From NCBI GenBank assembly GCA_021810725.1, contig JAJZIE010000017.1, forward strand, positions 1-17,807: a stretch of DNA of 17,807 nt, given 5' to 3'. Under the pieces are notes generated by a model, which did no database searches, was not told the origin of the DNA, and was given only the letters and a program-made list of their open reading frames with translations. The DNA is from Bacillota bacterium. GTDB taxonomy: Bacteria; Bacillota; Sulfobacillia; JAJZYS01; JAJYTV01. Of the stretch, positions 7,716-14,057 are shown piece by piece. The position numbers and the translations under genes are program-made. The stretch's first letter is position 1; each line of letters begins with the position of its first letter.

Positions 7716-8648
7716 TCAGCCGCGGGCGCTGACGGGCACGTAGGTGCGCGGCCAGGATTCGACGTCCTGGGATGCGTCGTTCATGCCGACGTAGATCTGG
7801 TTCTCGACGGTGGAGAAGCCCGCGTGACGCCCGTCGGGCGTCAGAACGACACAGTTCATGTTGCTGAAGTAGTTGTCGGGGATCAGGTCGAGGTCGGCCA
7901 TGGCCCGCCCGCCGGCTTCCTGTGGCGAAAGTCCCTGCGCGAGGCCGAGCACGATGGTGCGGGCGGTGGCACCCCGGATGGCGAGTTCGCCGCGTCCTGT
8001 GCAGGCAGCCGCCCCGTAGCGGCCATCGCAGTAGTTGCCGGCGCCGATCACGGCGGAGTCGCCGACGCGGCCCGGGTACTTCCAGGCAAAGCCGCTCGTG
8101 CTGACACCGGCGCAGATGTTGCCCTGCTGATCCAGCGCGAGCACGTTCACGGTGCCGGCGTCCTTGCCCGAGGCGCGCTCCGGCTGCATCGCCAGCCTGT
8201 GGACCATGGCCTTGGCTGCCGCGCCGGCATACGGGGTGTTCTCCTCCCCGCGCAGGCCGCGCAGATAGATCTCCCGTGCCTCGGGCGTCAGGAGCTCAGT
8301 CGTCTCGAAGCCGCATTCCTCGGCGAACCGCTCTGCGCCCGCTCCCACCAGCAGCACATGCGGCAGATCCTGCATGACGCGCCGGGCGAGGGAAATCGGA
8401 TGCTCGATGCCGCGCACGCCGGCGACGGCGCCCGCGGCGCGCGTGGAGCCATCCATGATGCTGGCGTCGAGTTCCACGACCCCGAGCACGTTCGGCAGTC
8501 CGCCGAGACCCACAGTGTGATCGTCCGGATTGCTCTCGACCGCGCGGATCGCCGCCTCGACGGCGTCGAGGGCACTGCCGCCCCGCCGCAGGATCGCCAT
8601 GCCGAGCGGGATGCCGACGCGTGCGTTGGAACTTCCGATGATGAGCAA
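7716..8648 (-). CDS. Glycosylasparaginase / isoaspartyl peptidase family Ntn-hydrolase
   Basis: This 310-residue protein belongs to the asparaginase-2 Ntn-hydrolases, which mature by self-cleavage and use the freed N-terminal Thr as nucleophile. The predicted cleavage is before T166 in KDAGTVNVLALD. Following conserved blocks are GVSTSGFAWKYPGRVGDS and GAGNYCDGRYGAAACTGRGE. The N-terminal half carries GGSALDAVEAAIRAVESNPDD and ELDASIMDGSTR. It most resembles the bacterial N4-(beta-N-acetylglucosaminyl)-L-asparaginase type, but the actual substrate (isoaspartyl dipeptide, asparagine or glycoasparagine) cannot be decided. No signal peptide is seen, so it is likely cytoplasmic. The start is a TTG at 8646-8648 with GGAAGGAG about 10 bases upstream on the minus strand. 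It is divergent from nadE and ends just before the hairpin terminator. Confidence 0.85.
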   Translation of the reverse strand: MLIIGSSNARVGIPLGMAILRRGGSALDAVEAAIRAVESNPDDHTVGLGGLPNVLGVVELDASIMDGSTRAAGAVAGVRGIEHPISLARRVMQDLPHVLLVGAGAERFAEECGFETTELLTPEAREIYLRGLRGEENTPYAGAAAKAMVHRLAMQPERASGKDAGTVNVLALDQQGNICAGVSTSGFAWKYPGRVGDSAVIGAGNYCDGRYGAAACTGRGELAIRGATARTIVLGLAQGLSPQEAGGRAMADLDLIPDNYFSNMNCVVLTPDGRHAGFSTVENQIYVGMNDASQDVESWPRTYVPVSARG

Positions 8649-8830
8649 GCGGGAACATCTCCTTCCTCACGTCAGTTGGCCAGGAGCATGCGCGTTCCCT
8701 GCCGCACGGGCCTGTCTCGCCAAACTCCCCCCCGGCATGGCACAATACGAGGCGAACGTGCCTTGGGCCGGCCGGCAGGACTTTGCGGCGGGCGGGCGAA
8801 GGCACGCCCTAGCTGTGCTGTCGAAGGGAA

Positions 8831-9553
8831 GTGGGCTCCTTGCCATCGGACGTGGAGCGCCTGTCCGAGTGGATCCGCGCCCATGTGGCGGAGGCGGGCC
8901 GCGTCGCGGCGGTGGTGGGCCTCTCCGGGGGAATCGATTCCGCCACAGTGGCGGCTCTGGCGAAGCGTGCGCTGGGCGACGAGGTCTATGGCGTGATCAT
9001 GCCGTGCGAGAGCGATCCGGCCGACGCCGAGGACGCGAAGCTCGCGGCCGAGGCCCTTGGCGTCTCGTACCGCGTCGTCGACCTGGGACCGGTGTTCCAG
9101 GCGCTGCGCGACCAGCTGGCCCTGCCGCCGAACATGCCGCGGCTGGCCATCGCCAATCTCAAGCCGCGCCTACGCATGATCACGCTCTACGCGGAGGCGG
9201 CGTGGCACAACGCCCTGGTGCTGGGCACCGGCAACCGCTCGGAACTCGAAATCGGTTACTTCACGAAGTATGGCGACGGCGGCGTCGACCTTCTGCCGAT
9301 CGGCGGTTTCCTCAAGCACGAGGTGCGCGCCATGGCACGCGAACTGGGCGTCCCTGCCCGCATCATCGACCGCCAGCCATCCGCCGGCCTCTGGGAGGGG
9401 CAGACCGACGAGAGCGAGATGGGCATGACCTATCAGGAACTCGACACCTACCTGGCGAGCGGTGAAGGCAGTCCCGTTGTGGCCGGCCTCGTCGAGACGA
9501 TGCGGCGCCAGTCGGCGCACAAGCGCAGTCTGCCGCCGATCTTCCCGCGCTAG
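8831..9553 (+). CDS. nadE: NH3-dependent NAD+ synthetase
   Basis: It amidates nicotinic acid adenine dinucleotide to NAD+ using ATP and ammonia, the last step of NAD synthesis. The PP-loop motif VVGLSGGIDSA lies at residues 29-38, followed by NLKPRLRM, LVLGTGNRSE, GYFTKYGDGGVDLLPIGGFLK, and the C-terminal PSAGLWEGQTDE-x-MG-TY block. All are typical of NadE. The 240-residue length shows the short form without a glutaminase (nitrilase) domain, so free ammonia or a partner supplies nitrogen. GTG 8831 almost touches AAGGGA (8824-8829); the TTG at 8840, 10 bases from the site, is a serious alternative start. The next gene, yebC, starts 62 bases after the stop. Confidence 0.93.
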   Translation: MGSLPSDVERLSEWIRAHVAEAGRVAAVVGLSGGIDSATVAALAKRALGDEVYGVIMPCESDPADAEDAKLAAEALGVSYRVVDLGPVFQALRDQLALPPNMPRLAIANLKPRLRMITLYAEAAWHNALVLGTGNRSELEIGYFTKYGDGGVDLLPIGGFLKHEVRAMARELGVPARIIDRQPSAGLWEGQTDESEMGMTYQELDTYLASGEGSPVVAGLVETMRRQSAHKRSLPPIFPR

Positions 9554-9586
9554 CGGCGACCGCGTGCCGCACGAGTTCTTACGCTT

Positions 9587-9618
9587 AAGGAGGGAGGCCC
9601 TCAGGGCCGCAGCGTTTG
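9587..9618 (+). promoter_or_regulatory. Ribosome site of yebC separated from its TTG start by a hairpin
   Basis: AAGGAGGG (9587-9594) is a near-perfect Shine-Dalgarno sequence, but the only usable start is TTG 9616, 21 bases away. An in-frame TAA at 9586 rules out upstream starts. Between them GGCCC (9596-9600) and GGGCC (9604-9608) form a 5-bp stem with a 3-base loop. Folding would bring the ribosome site to within about 9 bases of the TTG. Confidence 0.55.
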
Positions 9619-10338
9619 TCAGGACACTCGAAATGGGCCAACATCAAGCGTCGCAAGGCTGTCGTGGACGCGCAGAAGGGCAGGATCTTCTCGCGCCTGG
9701 CGCGTGAGATCACCGTCGCGGCGCGCCAGGGCGGCGCGAACCCTGACGCGAACTTCCGCCTCGCGACCGCGATCGAGCGGGCGCGCGCCGAGAATCTGCC
9801 GACCGGCAACATCGATCGGGCGATCGCCCGAGGCGCGGGCGGCGGCGACGAGGCGGACTTCGAGGAACTGCAGTACGAGGGATATGGGCCGGGCGGCGTC
9901 GCGGTCATGGCACTCGTCATGACCAACAACCGCAACCGCACGGCCGCGGAGCTGCGCCACCTCTTCTCCAAGCATGGCGGCGCCCTCGGCGAGTCGGGCT
10001 GCGTCGCCTGGATGTTCAAGCGCCGCGCGCGCGTCACGGTGCGGGCCGCCGATGAGGAGGAACTGCTGCTCACGGCGGCGGACGTCGGCGCGGACGACGT
10101 CGAGGGCGACGAGGATGGCACCTTCGCCGTCTACGGCAAGCCGGAAGACCTGCAAAGCCTGCGCCAGGGACTCATCGAACGCGGCGTCGACGTGGTCTCG
10201 GCCGAGTTCACCTACGACCCCTCCATGAAGACCGAGGTGGGGGAGGCCGACCAGGAGAAGGTGCTTGCCCTGCTCGACGCGCTGGACGACCACGACGACA
10301 TCCAGGATGTCTTTACGAACGCCGAATTCTCGGAATAG
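9616..10338 (+). CDS. yebC: YebC/PmpR family DNA-binding regulator / translation factor
   Basis: This 240-residue TACO1/YebC-family protein begins SGHSKWANIKRRKAVVDAQKGRIFSRLAREI, the family's hallmark N terminus. It continues with NPDANFRLATAIERARAENLP, YEGYGPGGVAVMALVMTNNRNRTAAELRHLFSKHGG and the acidic central domain. The family has been described both as transcriptional regulators and as ribosome-associated factors that relieve stalling at proline-rich stretches; which applies here is not visible. The start is TTG at 9616, supported by alignment to the conserved first residues. It sits between nadE and the BofC-like gene, in the same order relative to bofC as the Bacillus homologue yrbC. 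Confidence 0.95.
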   Translation: MSGHSKWANIKRRKAVVDAQKGRIFSRLAREITVAARQGGANPDANFRLATAIERARAENLPTGNIDRAIARGAGGGDEADFEELQYEGYGPGGVAVMALVMTNNRNRTAAELRHLFSKHGGALGESGCVAWMFKRRARVTVRAADEEELLLTAADVGADDVEGDEDGTFAVYGKPEDLQSLRQGLIERGVDVVSAEFTYDPSMKTEVGEADQEKVLALLDALDDHDDIQDVFTNAEFSE

Positions 10339-10350
10339 CGGTTGAATTTT

Positions 10351-10381
10351 CCTCCCGTGGCGCAGACTGTGCCACGGGAGG
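10351..10381 (+). promoter_or_regulatory. 11-bp hairpin occluding the ribosome site of the BofC-like gene
   Basis: CCTCCCGTGGC (10351-10361) pairs perfectly with GCCACGGGAGG (10371-10381) around a 9-base loop. The 3' arm contains the whole Shine-Dalgarno sequence GGGAGG (10376-10381), just upstream of the start codons at 10385/10388. No U-tract follows, so it is a poor terminator; sequestration of the ribosome site is the simplest reading. It begins 13 bases after the yebC stop. Confidence 0.6.
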
Positions 10382-10384
10382 TCG

Positions 10385-10903
10385 ATGGTGTTGCAGGAAA
10401 GTCAGCGGCGGCTCCTCACGGGGCTGCTCGTGGCGGTCGTCGTTCTCGGGGGCGCCGCGGTGGCGTCGCGCCTGATGAGCCAGGGCGGGGCGCGGACGAC
10501 TCTTGGTCGTGCGGGCCAGGTGTTCGGCGCCAAGGCGCGCATCGTGTTCCGCATTCCGGAGGTCGGGGGGCGTGTGGACAGCTCATCCTTCACCGCCCAG
10601 GAGCTCGGCGTGCAGCGTCTGACGCCGCAGCAGCTCCAGTCCCAACTGCCCGGCTGGACGCTGGCGCCCGCCGGCACCCCGACGACCTACGTGCCCGCGA
10701 AGAACGGCAACCCGCTCTACGTCGGCATCGCGCAGGGCCAGGTGGCGATCTTCTTCGGACCGCCGCGCTACGGCTGGGTCGATCAGCTGACGGGCATCAA
10801 GTCGTCGGCGCTCGGCACGAGCGACCAGCAGCGCCTGTCGCGCGGGGTTCCCGTCCAGAGCGTCGGCGCGGCCTGGCAGATGCTCGAGGGACTCGGCAGC
10901 TAG
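10385..10903 (+). CDS. BofC-like membrane-anchored protein
   Basis: This 172-residue protein has one N-terminal hydrophobic helix (about residues 10-30, LLTGLLVAVVVLGGAAVASRL) with basic residues before it. It is likely anchored with the rest outside the membrane. The C-terminal 60 residues (LYVGIAQGQVAIFFGPPRYG to GVPVQSVGAAWQMLEGL) resemble the BofC C-terminal domain: a short strand, a G-x-P loop, then 'L--G--V-s-----LEG'. In Bacillus, BofC modulates SpoIVB signalling during sporulation, and bofC lies between yrbC and ruvA, as here. Similarity is weak and the middle is not recognisable, so the sporulation role is inferred. ATG 10385 is only 3 bases from the ribosome site; GTG 10388 (spacing 6) may be the true start. 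Downstream spacing to ruvC is 48 bases. Confidence 0.5.
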   Translation: MVLQESQRRLLTGLLVAVVVLGGAAVASRLMSQGGARTTLGRAGQVFGAKARIVFRIPEVGGRVDSSSFTAQELGVQRLTPQQLQSQLPGWTLAPAGTPTTYVPAKNGNPLYVGIAQGQVAIFFGPPRYGWVDQLTGIKSSALGTSDQQRLSRGVPVQSVGAAWQMLEGLGS

Positions 10904-10918
10904 AAGGAGCCGCCGCCG

Positions 10919-10944
10919 CCCCAGGCGAAGACAACCTGGGGAGG
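10919..10944 (+). promoter_or_regulatory. Hairpin overlapping the ribosome site of ruvC
   Basis: CCCCAGG (10919-10925) pairs perfectly with CCTGGGG (10935-10941) around a 9-base loop. The 3' arm takes up the first four G of the Shine-Dalgarno sequence GGGGAGG (10938-10944), 7 bases before the TTG start at 10952. This is the second such arrangement in consecutive genes. Confidence 0.45.
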
Positions 10945-10951
10945 TCGGGCA

Positions 10952-11440
10952 TTGGTAGTGCTGGGCATCGACCCCGGGATCGAAACCTGCGGCTACGGCG
11001 TGATCCGTGGCCTTGGACAGCGTGCCGAGGCGCTTGCCTTCGGCGTCGTCGTCACGAGGCGCGATACGCCGACGGCCGGTCGGCTCCTGAAGATCCACGA
11101 GGCGCTCACCGACATCATGCGGCAGTACTCGCCTGACCGCGTGGCGGTGGAGCGCCTCTATTTCAATCGCAATGTGGGCTCGGCGATCGCGGTCGGCCAG
11201 GCGCGCGGCGTGGCGCTTCTCGTCGCCGCGCAGCATGGACTCGAGGTGCGCGAGTATACGCCGCCGGAGGTCAAGCAGGCGGTGTCCGGCTTCGGCGGGG
11301 CGGAGAAGCAGCAGGTGATGCGCATGGTGCGCACCATCCTGGGGCTCGGCGAGGAGCGCATGCGCGACGACGCCGCGGACGCCCTGGCCATCGCCCTCAC
11401 CGGCTTCTTTCGTGCCGGCTGGGAGGCGAAGGCCCAGTGA
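10952..11440 (+). CDS. ruvC: Crossover junction endodeoxyribonuclease RuvC
   Basis: RuvC resolves Holliday junctions as a dimer, working with RuvAB during recombinational repair. All four acidic catalytic residues are in place: D7 (LGIDPG), E67 (VERLYF), and D140 and D143 (DDAADALAIAL). The conserved Y-P-P-E-V-K segment and the basic G-A-E-K-Q-Q-V region are also present. The length of 162 residues is normal. The TTG start at 10952 is 7 bases from GGGGAGG; GTG 10958 is a nearby alternative. The stop overlaps the ruvA start by four bases (GTGA, 11437-11440), which indicates translational coupling. Confidence 0.96.
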   Translation: MVVLGIDPGIETCGYGVIRGLGQRAEALAFGVVVTRRDTPTAGRLLKIHEALTDIMRQYSPDRVAVERLYFNRNVGSAIAVGQARGVALLVAAQHGLEVREYTPPEVKQAVSGFGGAEKQQVMRMVRTILGLGEERMRDDAADALAIALTGFFRAGWEAKAQ

Positions 11441-12012
11441 TCGCCGGACTGCGCGGCGAGGTCGTGCGCAGCGACGAGGACTCGCTGACGCTGGACGTCC
11501 ACGGCGTGCTCTACCAGGTGCGCTGCACGCCGCAGACGCAGCACCGCCTGCAGGCGCAGGACGGCCAGGTGGAGATCGTGACGCGCATGATCGTGCGCGA
11601 GGACGAGGTTTCCCTGTACGGCTTCGCCTCGAGCGAGGAGGAGCGGCTGTTCGGCTGGCTCCTGTCGGTCAGCGGCGTAGGTCCGAAGGTGGCTCTCGCG
11701 CTGCTCGGCCGATTTGCGGCACAGGAACTCGCGCTCGCGATCGCGAGCGGCGATACGACCCGGCTGAGTCAGGCCGCGGGCGTCGGCAAGAAACTTGCGG
11801 GTCGCATCGCGCTCGAACTGCGTGACCGGCTGCAGCCGCAGGCGGCGGCAGGGCAAGGCGGGCCAGGCGCCCAGGGGGACGAGGCGATGCTGGCGCTTCT
11901 CGCGCTCGGACTTCCCGAGCGCACCGCCCAGGCGATGCTCGAGGGCCTGCAGGGAACGGTCGAGGAAAGGGTGCGGCTCGCGCTGCAGAAGATCGGCGGG
12001 CGTCAGAGATAA
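11437..12012 (+). CDS. ruvA: Holliday junction DNA helicase subunit RuvA
   Basis: RuvA binds the four-way junction as a tetramer and loads RuvB. The 191-residue protein shows the N-terminal OB fold (MIAGLRGEVVRSDEDSLTLDVHGVLYQV to VSLYGFAS), two helix-hairpin-helix motifs (about residues 76-91, SVSGVGPKVALALL, and 111-127, AAGVGKKLAGRIALEL), a flexible Gln/Ala/Gly linker near 132-145, and a C-terminal RuvB-binding domain (ALLALGLPERTAQAML). GTG 11437 overlaps the ruvC stop, so it is probably translated by coupling. The ruvB coding region follows almost without a gap. Confidence 0.96.
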   Translation: MIAGLRGEVVRSDEDSLTLDVHGVLYQVRCTPQTQHRLQAQDGQVEIVTRMIVREDEVSLYGFASSEEERLFGWLLSVSGVGPKVALALLGRFAAQELALAIASGDTTRLSQAAGVGKKLAGRIALELRDRLQPQAAAGQGGPGAQGDEAMLALLALGLPERTAQAMLEGLQGTVEERVRLALQKIGGRQR

Positions 12013-12018
12013 GGGGGG

Positions 12019-13041
12019 GTGGCAGTGGAGGACCGCATCATCACAGGCCTCAGCCGTGACGACGACGAGGTGCGCGCCGACGTGGGCCTGCGTCCCCAGA
12101 CCCTCGCCGAGTGCATCGGCCAGGACCGGGTGCGCGAGCAGCTGCGCATCTTCATCGAGGCCGCGCGCGGCCGCGGCGAGAGCCTGGACCACGTGCTGCT
12201 CTCGGGGCCGCCGGGACTGGGCAAGACGACCTTGGCCCACGTCATCGCGCGCGAGATGGGGAGCCAGATCAGGGTGACGAGCGGACCGGCCATCGAGCGT
12301 CCCGGCGATCTCGCCGCCATCCTGACATCGCTCGACCAGGGGGATGTCCTGTTCATCGACGAGGTGCACCGACTCTCGCGCCAGGTGGAGGAGATCCTCT
12401 ATCCCGCGATGGAGGACGGCGCGCTCGACATCATCATCGGCAAGGGCCCGGGCGCCAGGAGCCTGCGGATCGACCTGCCCAGCTTCACCCTGATCGGAGC
12501 CACGACCCGCAGCGGCCTCGTGTCGACGCCGCTCCGCGACCGGTTCGGGGTGCAGTGCCACCTCGAGTTCTACTCCGTCGACGAGCTCTCGGACGTGGTA
12601 CGCCGCGCGGGCCGCATCCTCGGCGTGACCGTGGAGCCGGGTGGGGTGCGGGAGATCGCCCTACGGGCTCGCGGTACGCCGCGCATCGCCAACCGGCTGC
12701 TGCGTCGGCTCAGAGACTTCGCGCAGGTGCGTGGACAGGGCGTGGTCACGGAACCCGTCGCCAAGGCGGGCATGGACCTCCTTGAGGTGGACGAGCTCGG
12801 TCTCGACCGCCTGGACCGTTCGCTCCTGCGCCATCTGGCGGAGAGCTTCAGCGGCGGTCCGGCAGGGCTAGAGACGCTCGCCGCCGCCCTAGGCCAGGAA
12901 ACCGACACGCTCGAGGACGTCGTCGAGCCCTACCTGATCCAGATCGGGCTTTTGGAGCGCACCCCGCGCGGCCGGCAGTTGACGGCGGCGGGCAGGCGCA
13001 TGCTCGGGCTCGCTCCCGCGCAGCCAGGGGGGCTCTTCTGA
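12019..13041 (+). CDS. ruvB: Holliday junction DNA helicase motor RuvB
   Basis: RuvB is the hexameric AAA+ ATPase that drives branch migration with RuvA. The 340-residue protein has Walker A GPPGLGKTT (63-71), Walker B LFIDEVH (111-117), the sensor segment TLIGATTRSG, the STPLRDRFG arginine-finger region, sensor 2 (RGTPRIANRLLRR), and the C-terminal winged helix (VEPYLIQIGLLERTPRGRQLT). The GTG at 12019 directly follows the G-run of the ribosome site (12013-12018), so the in-frame GTG at 12025, 6 bases away, may be the real start; this would remove two residues. The stop is 2 bases before the DUF2905 start. Confidence 0.97.
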   Translation: MAVEDRIITGLSRDDDEVRADVGLRPQTLAECIGQDRVREQLRIFIEAARGRGESLDHVLLSGPPGLGKTTLAHVIAREMGSQIRVTSGPAIERPGDLAAILTSLDQGDVLFIDEVHRLSRQVEEILYPAMEDGALDIIIGKGPGARSLRIDLPSFTLIGATTRSGLVSTPLRDRFGVQCHLEFYSVDELSDVVRRAGRILGVTVEPGGVREIALRARGTPRIANRLLRRLRDFAQVRGQGVVTEPVAKAGMDLLEVDELGLDRLDRSLLRHLAESFSGGPAGLETLAAALGQETDTLEDVVEPYLIQIGLLERTPRGRQLTAAGRRMLGLAPAQPGGLF

Positions 13042-13043
13042 CC

Positions 13044-13259
13044 GTGGCGCAGATCGGCAGGATCCTGATGGCCCTTGGCCTGGTCCTGTTCCTGTTCGGT
13101 CTTGTGGTGATGGTGGTGGGCCGCATCGGCCCCCTTGGCCGGATACCAGGCGATTTCTACATCCAGAAGGGCAACTTCGCCCTCTACCTGCCGCTCGGCA
13201 CCAGCCTGCTCCTGAGCCTTGTCCTGTCGCTGGTCGGTTACCTGCTTTTCAGGCGCTAG
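13044..13259 (+). CDS. DUF2905 family small membrane protein
   Basis: This 71-residue protein has two transmembrane helices (about residues 7-28 and 51-69). They flank a polar loop with the family signature GRIPGDFYIQKGNFALYLPLGTSLLLSL, resembling the 'LGRLPGD--I-+GNF-fyFP' pattern of DUF2905. Function is unknown. The GTG start lies 2 bases after the ruvB stop, with a G-rich ribosome site (GGGGGG) inside the end of ruvB, so the two are coupled. DUF2905 genes commonly lie next to ruvB in Bacillota, as I recall, which supports the call. Confidence 0.85.
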   Translation: MAQIGRILMALGLVLFLFGLVVMVVGRIGPLGRIPGDFYIQKGNFALYLPLGTSLLLSLVLSLVGYLLFRR

Positions 13260-13266
13260 GCAGGTC

Positions 13267-13295
13267 ACCCTCCCAATTCGCGGCGGTGCTGCGAA
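13267..13295 (+). promoter_or_regulatory. Candidate SigI-type autoregulatory promoter
   Basis: ACCCTCCC (13267-13274) and CGAA (13292-13295) are separated by 17 bases and sit 31 bases before the sigI start. A C-rich ACCC-type -35 with a CGAA -10 is the pattern I recall for SigI-dependent promoters in Bacillus and Clostridium thermocellum, where sigI controls itself. The match was made by eye and from memory; no housekeeping promoter is apparent in the same gap. Confidence 0.4.
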
Positions 13296-13325
13296 ATACT
13301 TTGCCGAGGCGAGCGAGGTGTAAGC

Positions 13326-14057
13326 GTGAGCTTCCTGCCCGGCCCGCGACTGGGTCCCGCCGACGTGCGGAGAGCCCAGGCGGATCCCGCGGAGCGCGAG
13401 CGGCTGATCGAACGCTTCACGCCGTTCATCCTCAAGGTGACGACGCGTGCGGTGGGTCACTACGTGCGCATGGGACAGGATGACGAGGTCTCTGTCGCCC
13501 TGATCGCCTTCAACGAGGCGATCGACCGGTTCGATCCCGGACGCGGCGGCAATTTCCTTGCGCTGGCCGAGACGGTCATCCGGCGCCGCCTGGTGGACCA
13601 CTACCGCAGGGAGCGGCAGCGGAGCGAGATCCCGCTCAGCTCCTTCGGCAGCGACGATCCCGATCGCGACGCCCCGTTCCCAGGCGAGAACCAGGCGGCG
13701 ATCGCGGCGCACGAGGCCGACGCGGCGCGGTCCGAACGGCTCGAGGAGATCGACCGCTACCGCGAGGAGCTGAAGGCGGTGGGCCTCGACTTCCAGCAGC
13801 TTCTGCGCCATGCGCCGCGCCATCGCGACGCGCGTGAGGCTGCCGTGTCGGTCGCGAGACTGATCGCCTCGACCCCCGAGTTCGCCGCCTACCTGCGCGA
13901 TCGCGGGACGTTGCCCCTCGGGCGCCTGGATGAGCGCGTCAGGCTCTCGCGCAAGACGCTCGAGCGACATCGCAAGTACATCGTGGCGGTCGCCCTCGCC
14001 CTGATGGGGGAGTATCCATACTTGCAGACCTATCTTCGAAGCGGAGGTGAGGCATGA
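13326..14057 (+). CDS. sigI: RNA polymerase sigma factor SigI
   Basis: This 243-residue protein fits the SigI family. Residues about 20-100 form the sigma region 2 module: RFTPFILKVTTRAVGHYVRMGQ, then DDEVSVALIAFNEAIDRF, FLALAETVIRRRLVDHYRRE, which match the SigI pattern closely. The C-terminal part (about 135-243) is the SigI-specific DNA-binding region with SRKTLERHRKYIVAVALAL. SigI responds to heat or cell-envelope stress in Bacillus and to extracellular polysaccharide in cellulolytic clostridia. The GTG at 13326 has GAGG 7 bases upstream. Its stop overlaps the rsgI start (ATGA, 14054-14057), the usual sigma/anti-sigma coupling. It lies 66 bases after the DUF2905 gene, where a candidate promoter may uncouple it from the ruv genes. 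Confidence 0.9.
   Translation: MSFLPGPRLGPADVRRAQADPAERERLIERFTPFILKVTTRAVGHYVRMGQDDEVSVALIAFNEAIDRFDPGRGGNFLALAETVIRRRLVDHYRRERQRSEIPLSSFGSDDPDRDAPFPGENQAAIAAHEADAARSERLEEIDRYREELKAVGLDFQQLLRHAPRHRDAREAAVSVARLIASTPEFAAYLRDRGTLPLGRLDERVRLSRKTLERHRKYIVAVALALMGEYPYLQTYLRSGGEA

Noticed and set aside
11158..12561. Long open frame on the minus strand opposite ruvA and ruvB (467 codons)
   Set aside because: It lies wholly opposite genes with intact family motifs. Its composition is Arg/Ala/His-rich, as expected for the antisense of GC-rich codons, and no domain is recognisable.
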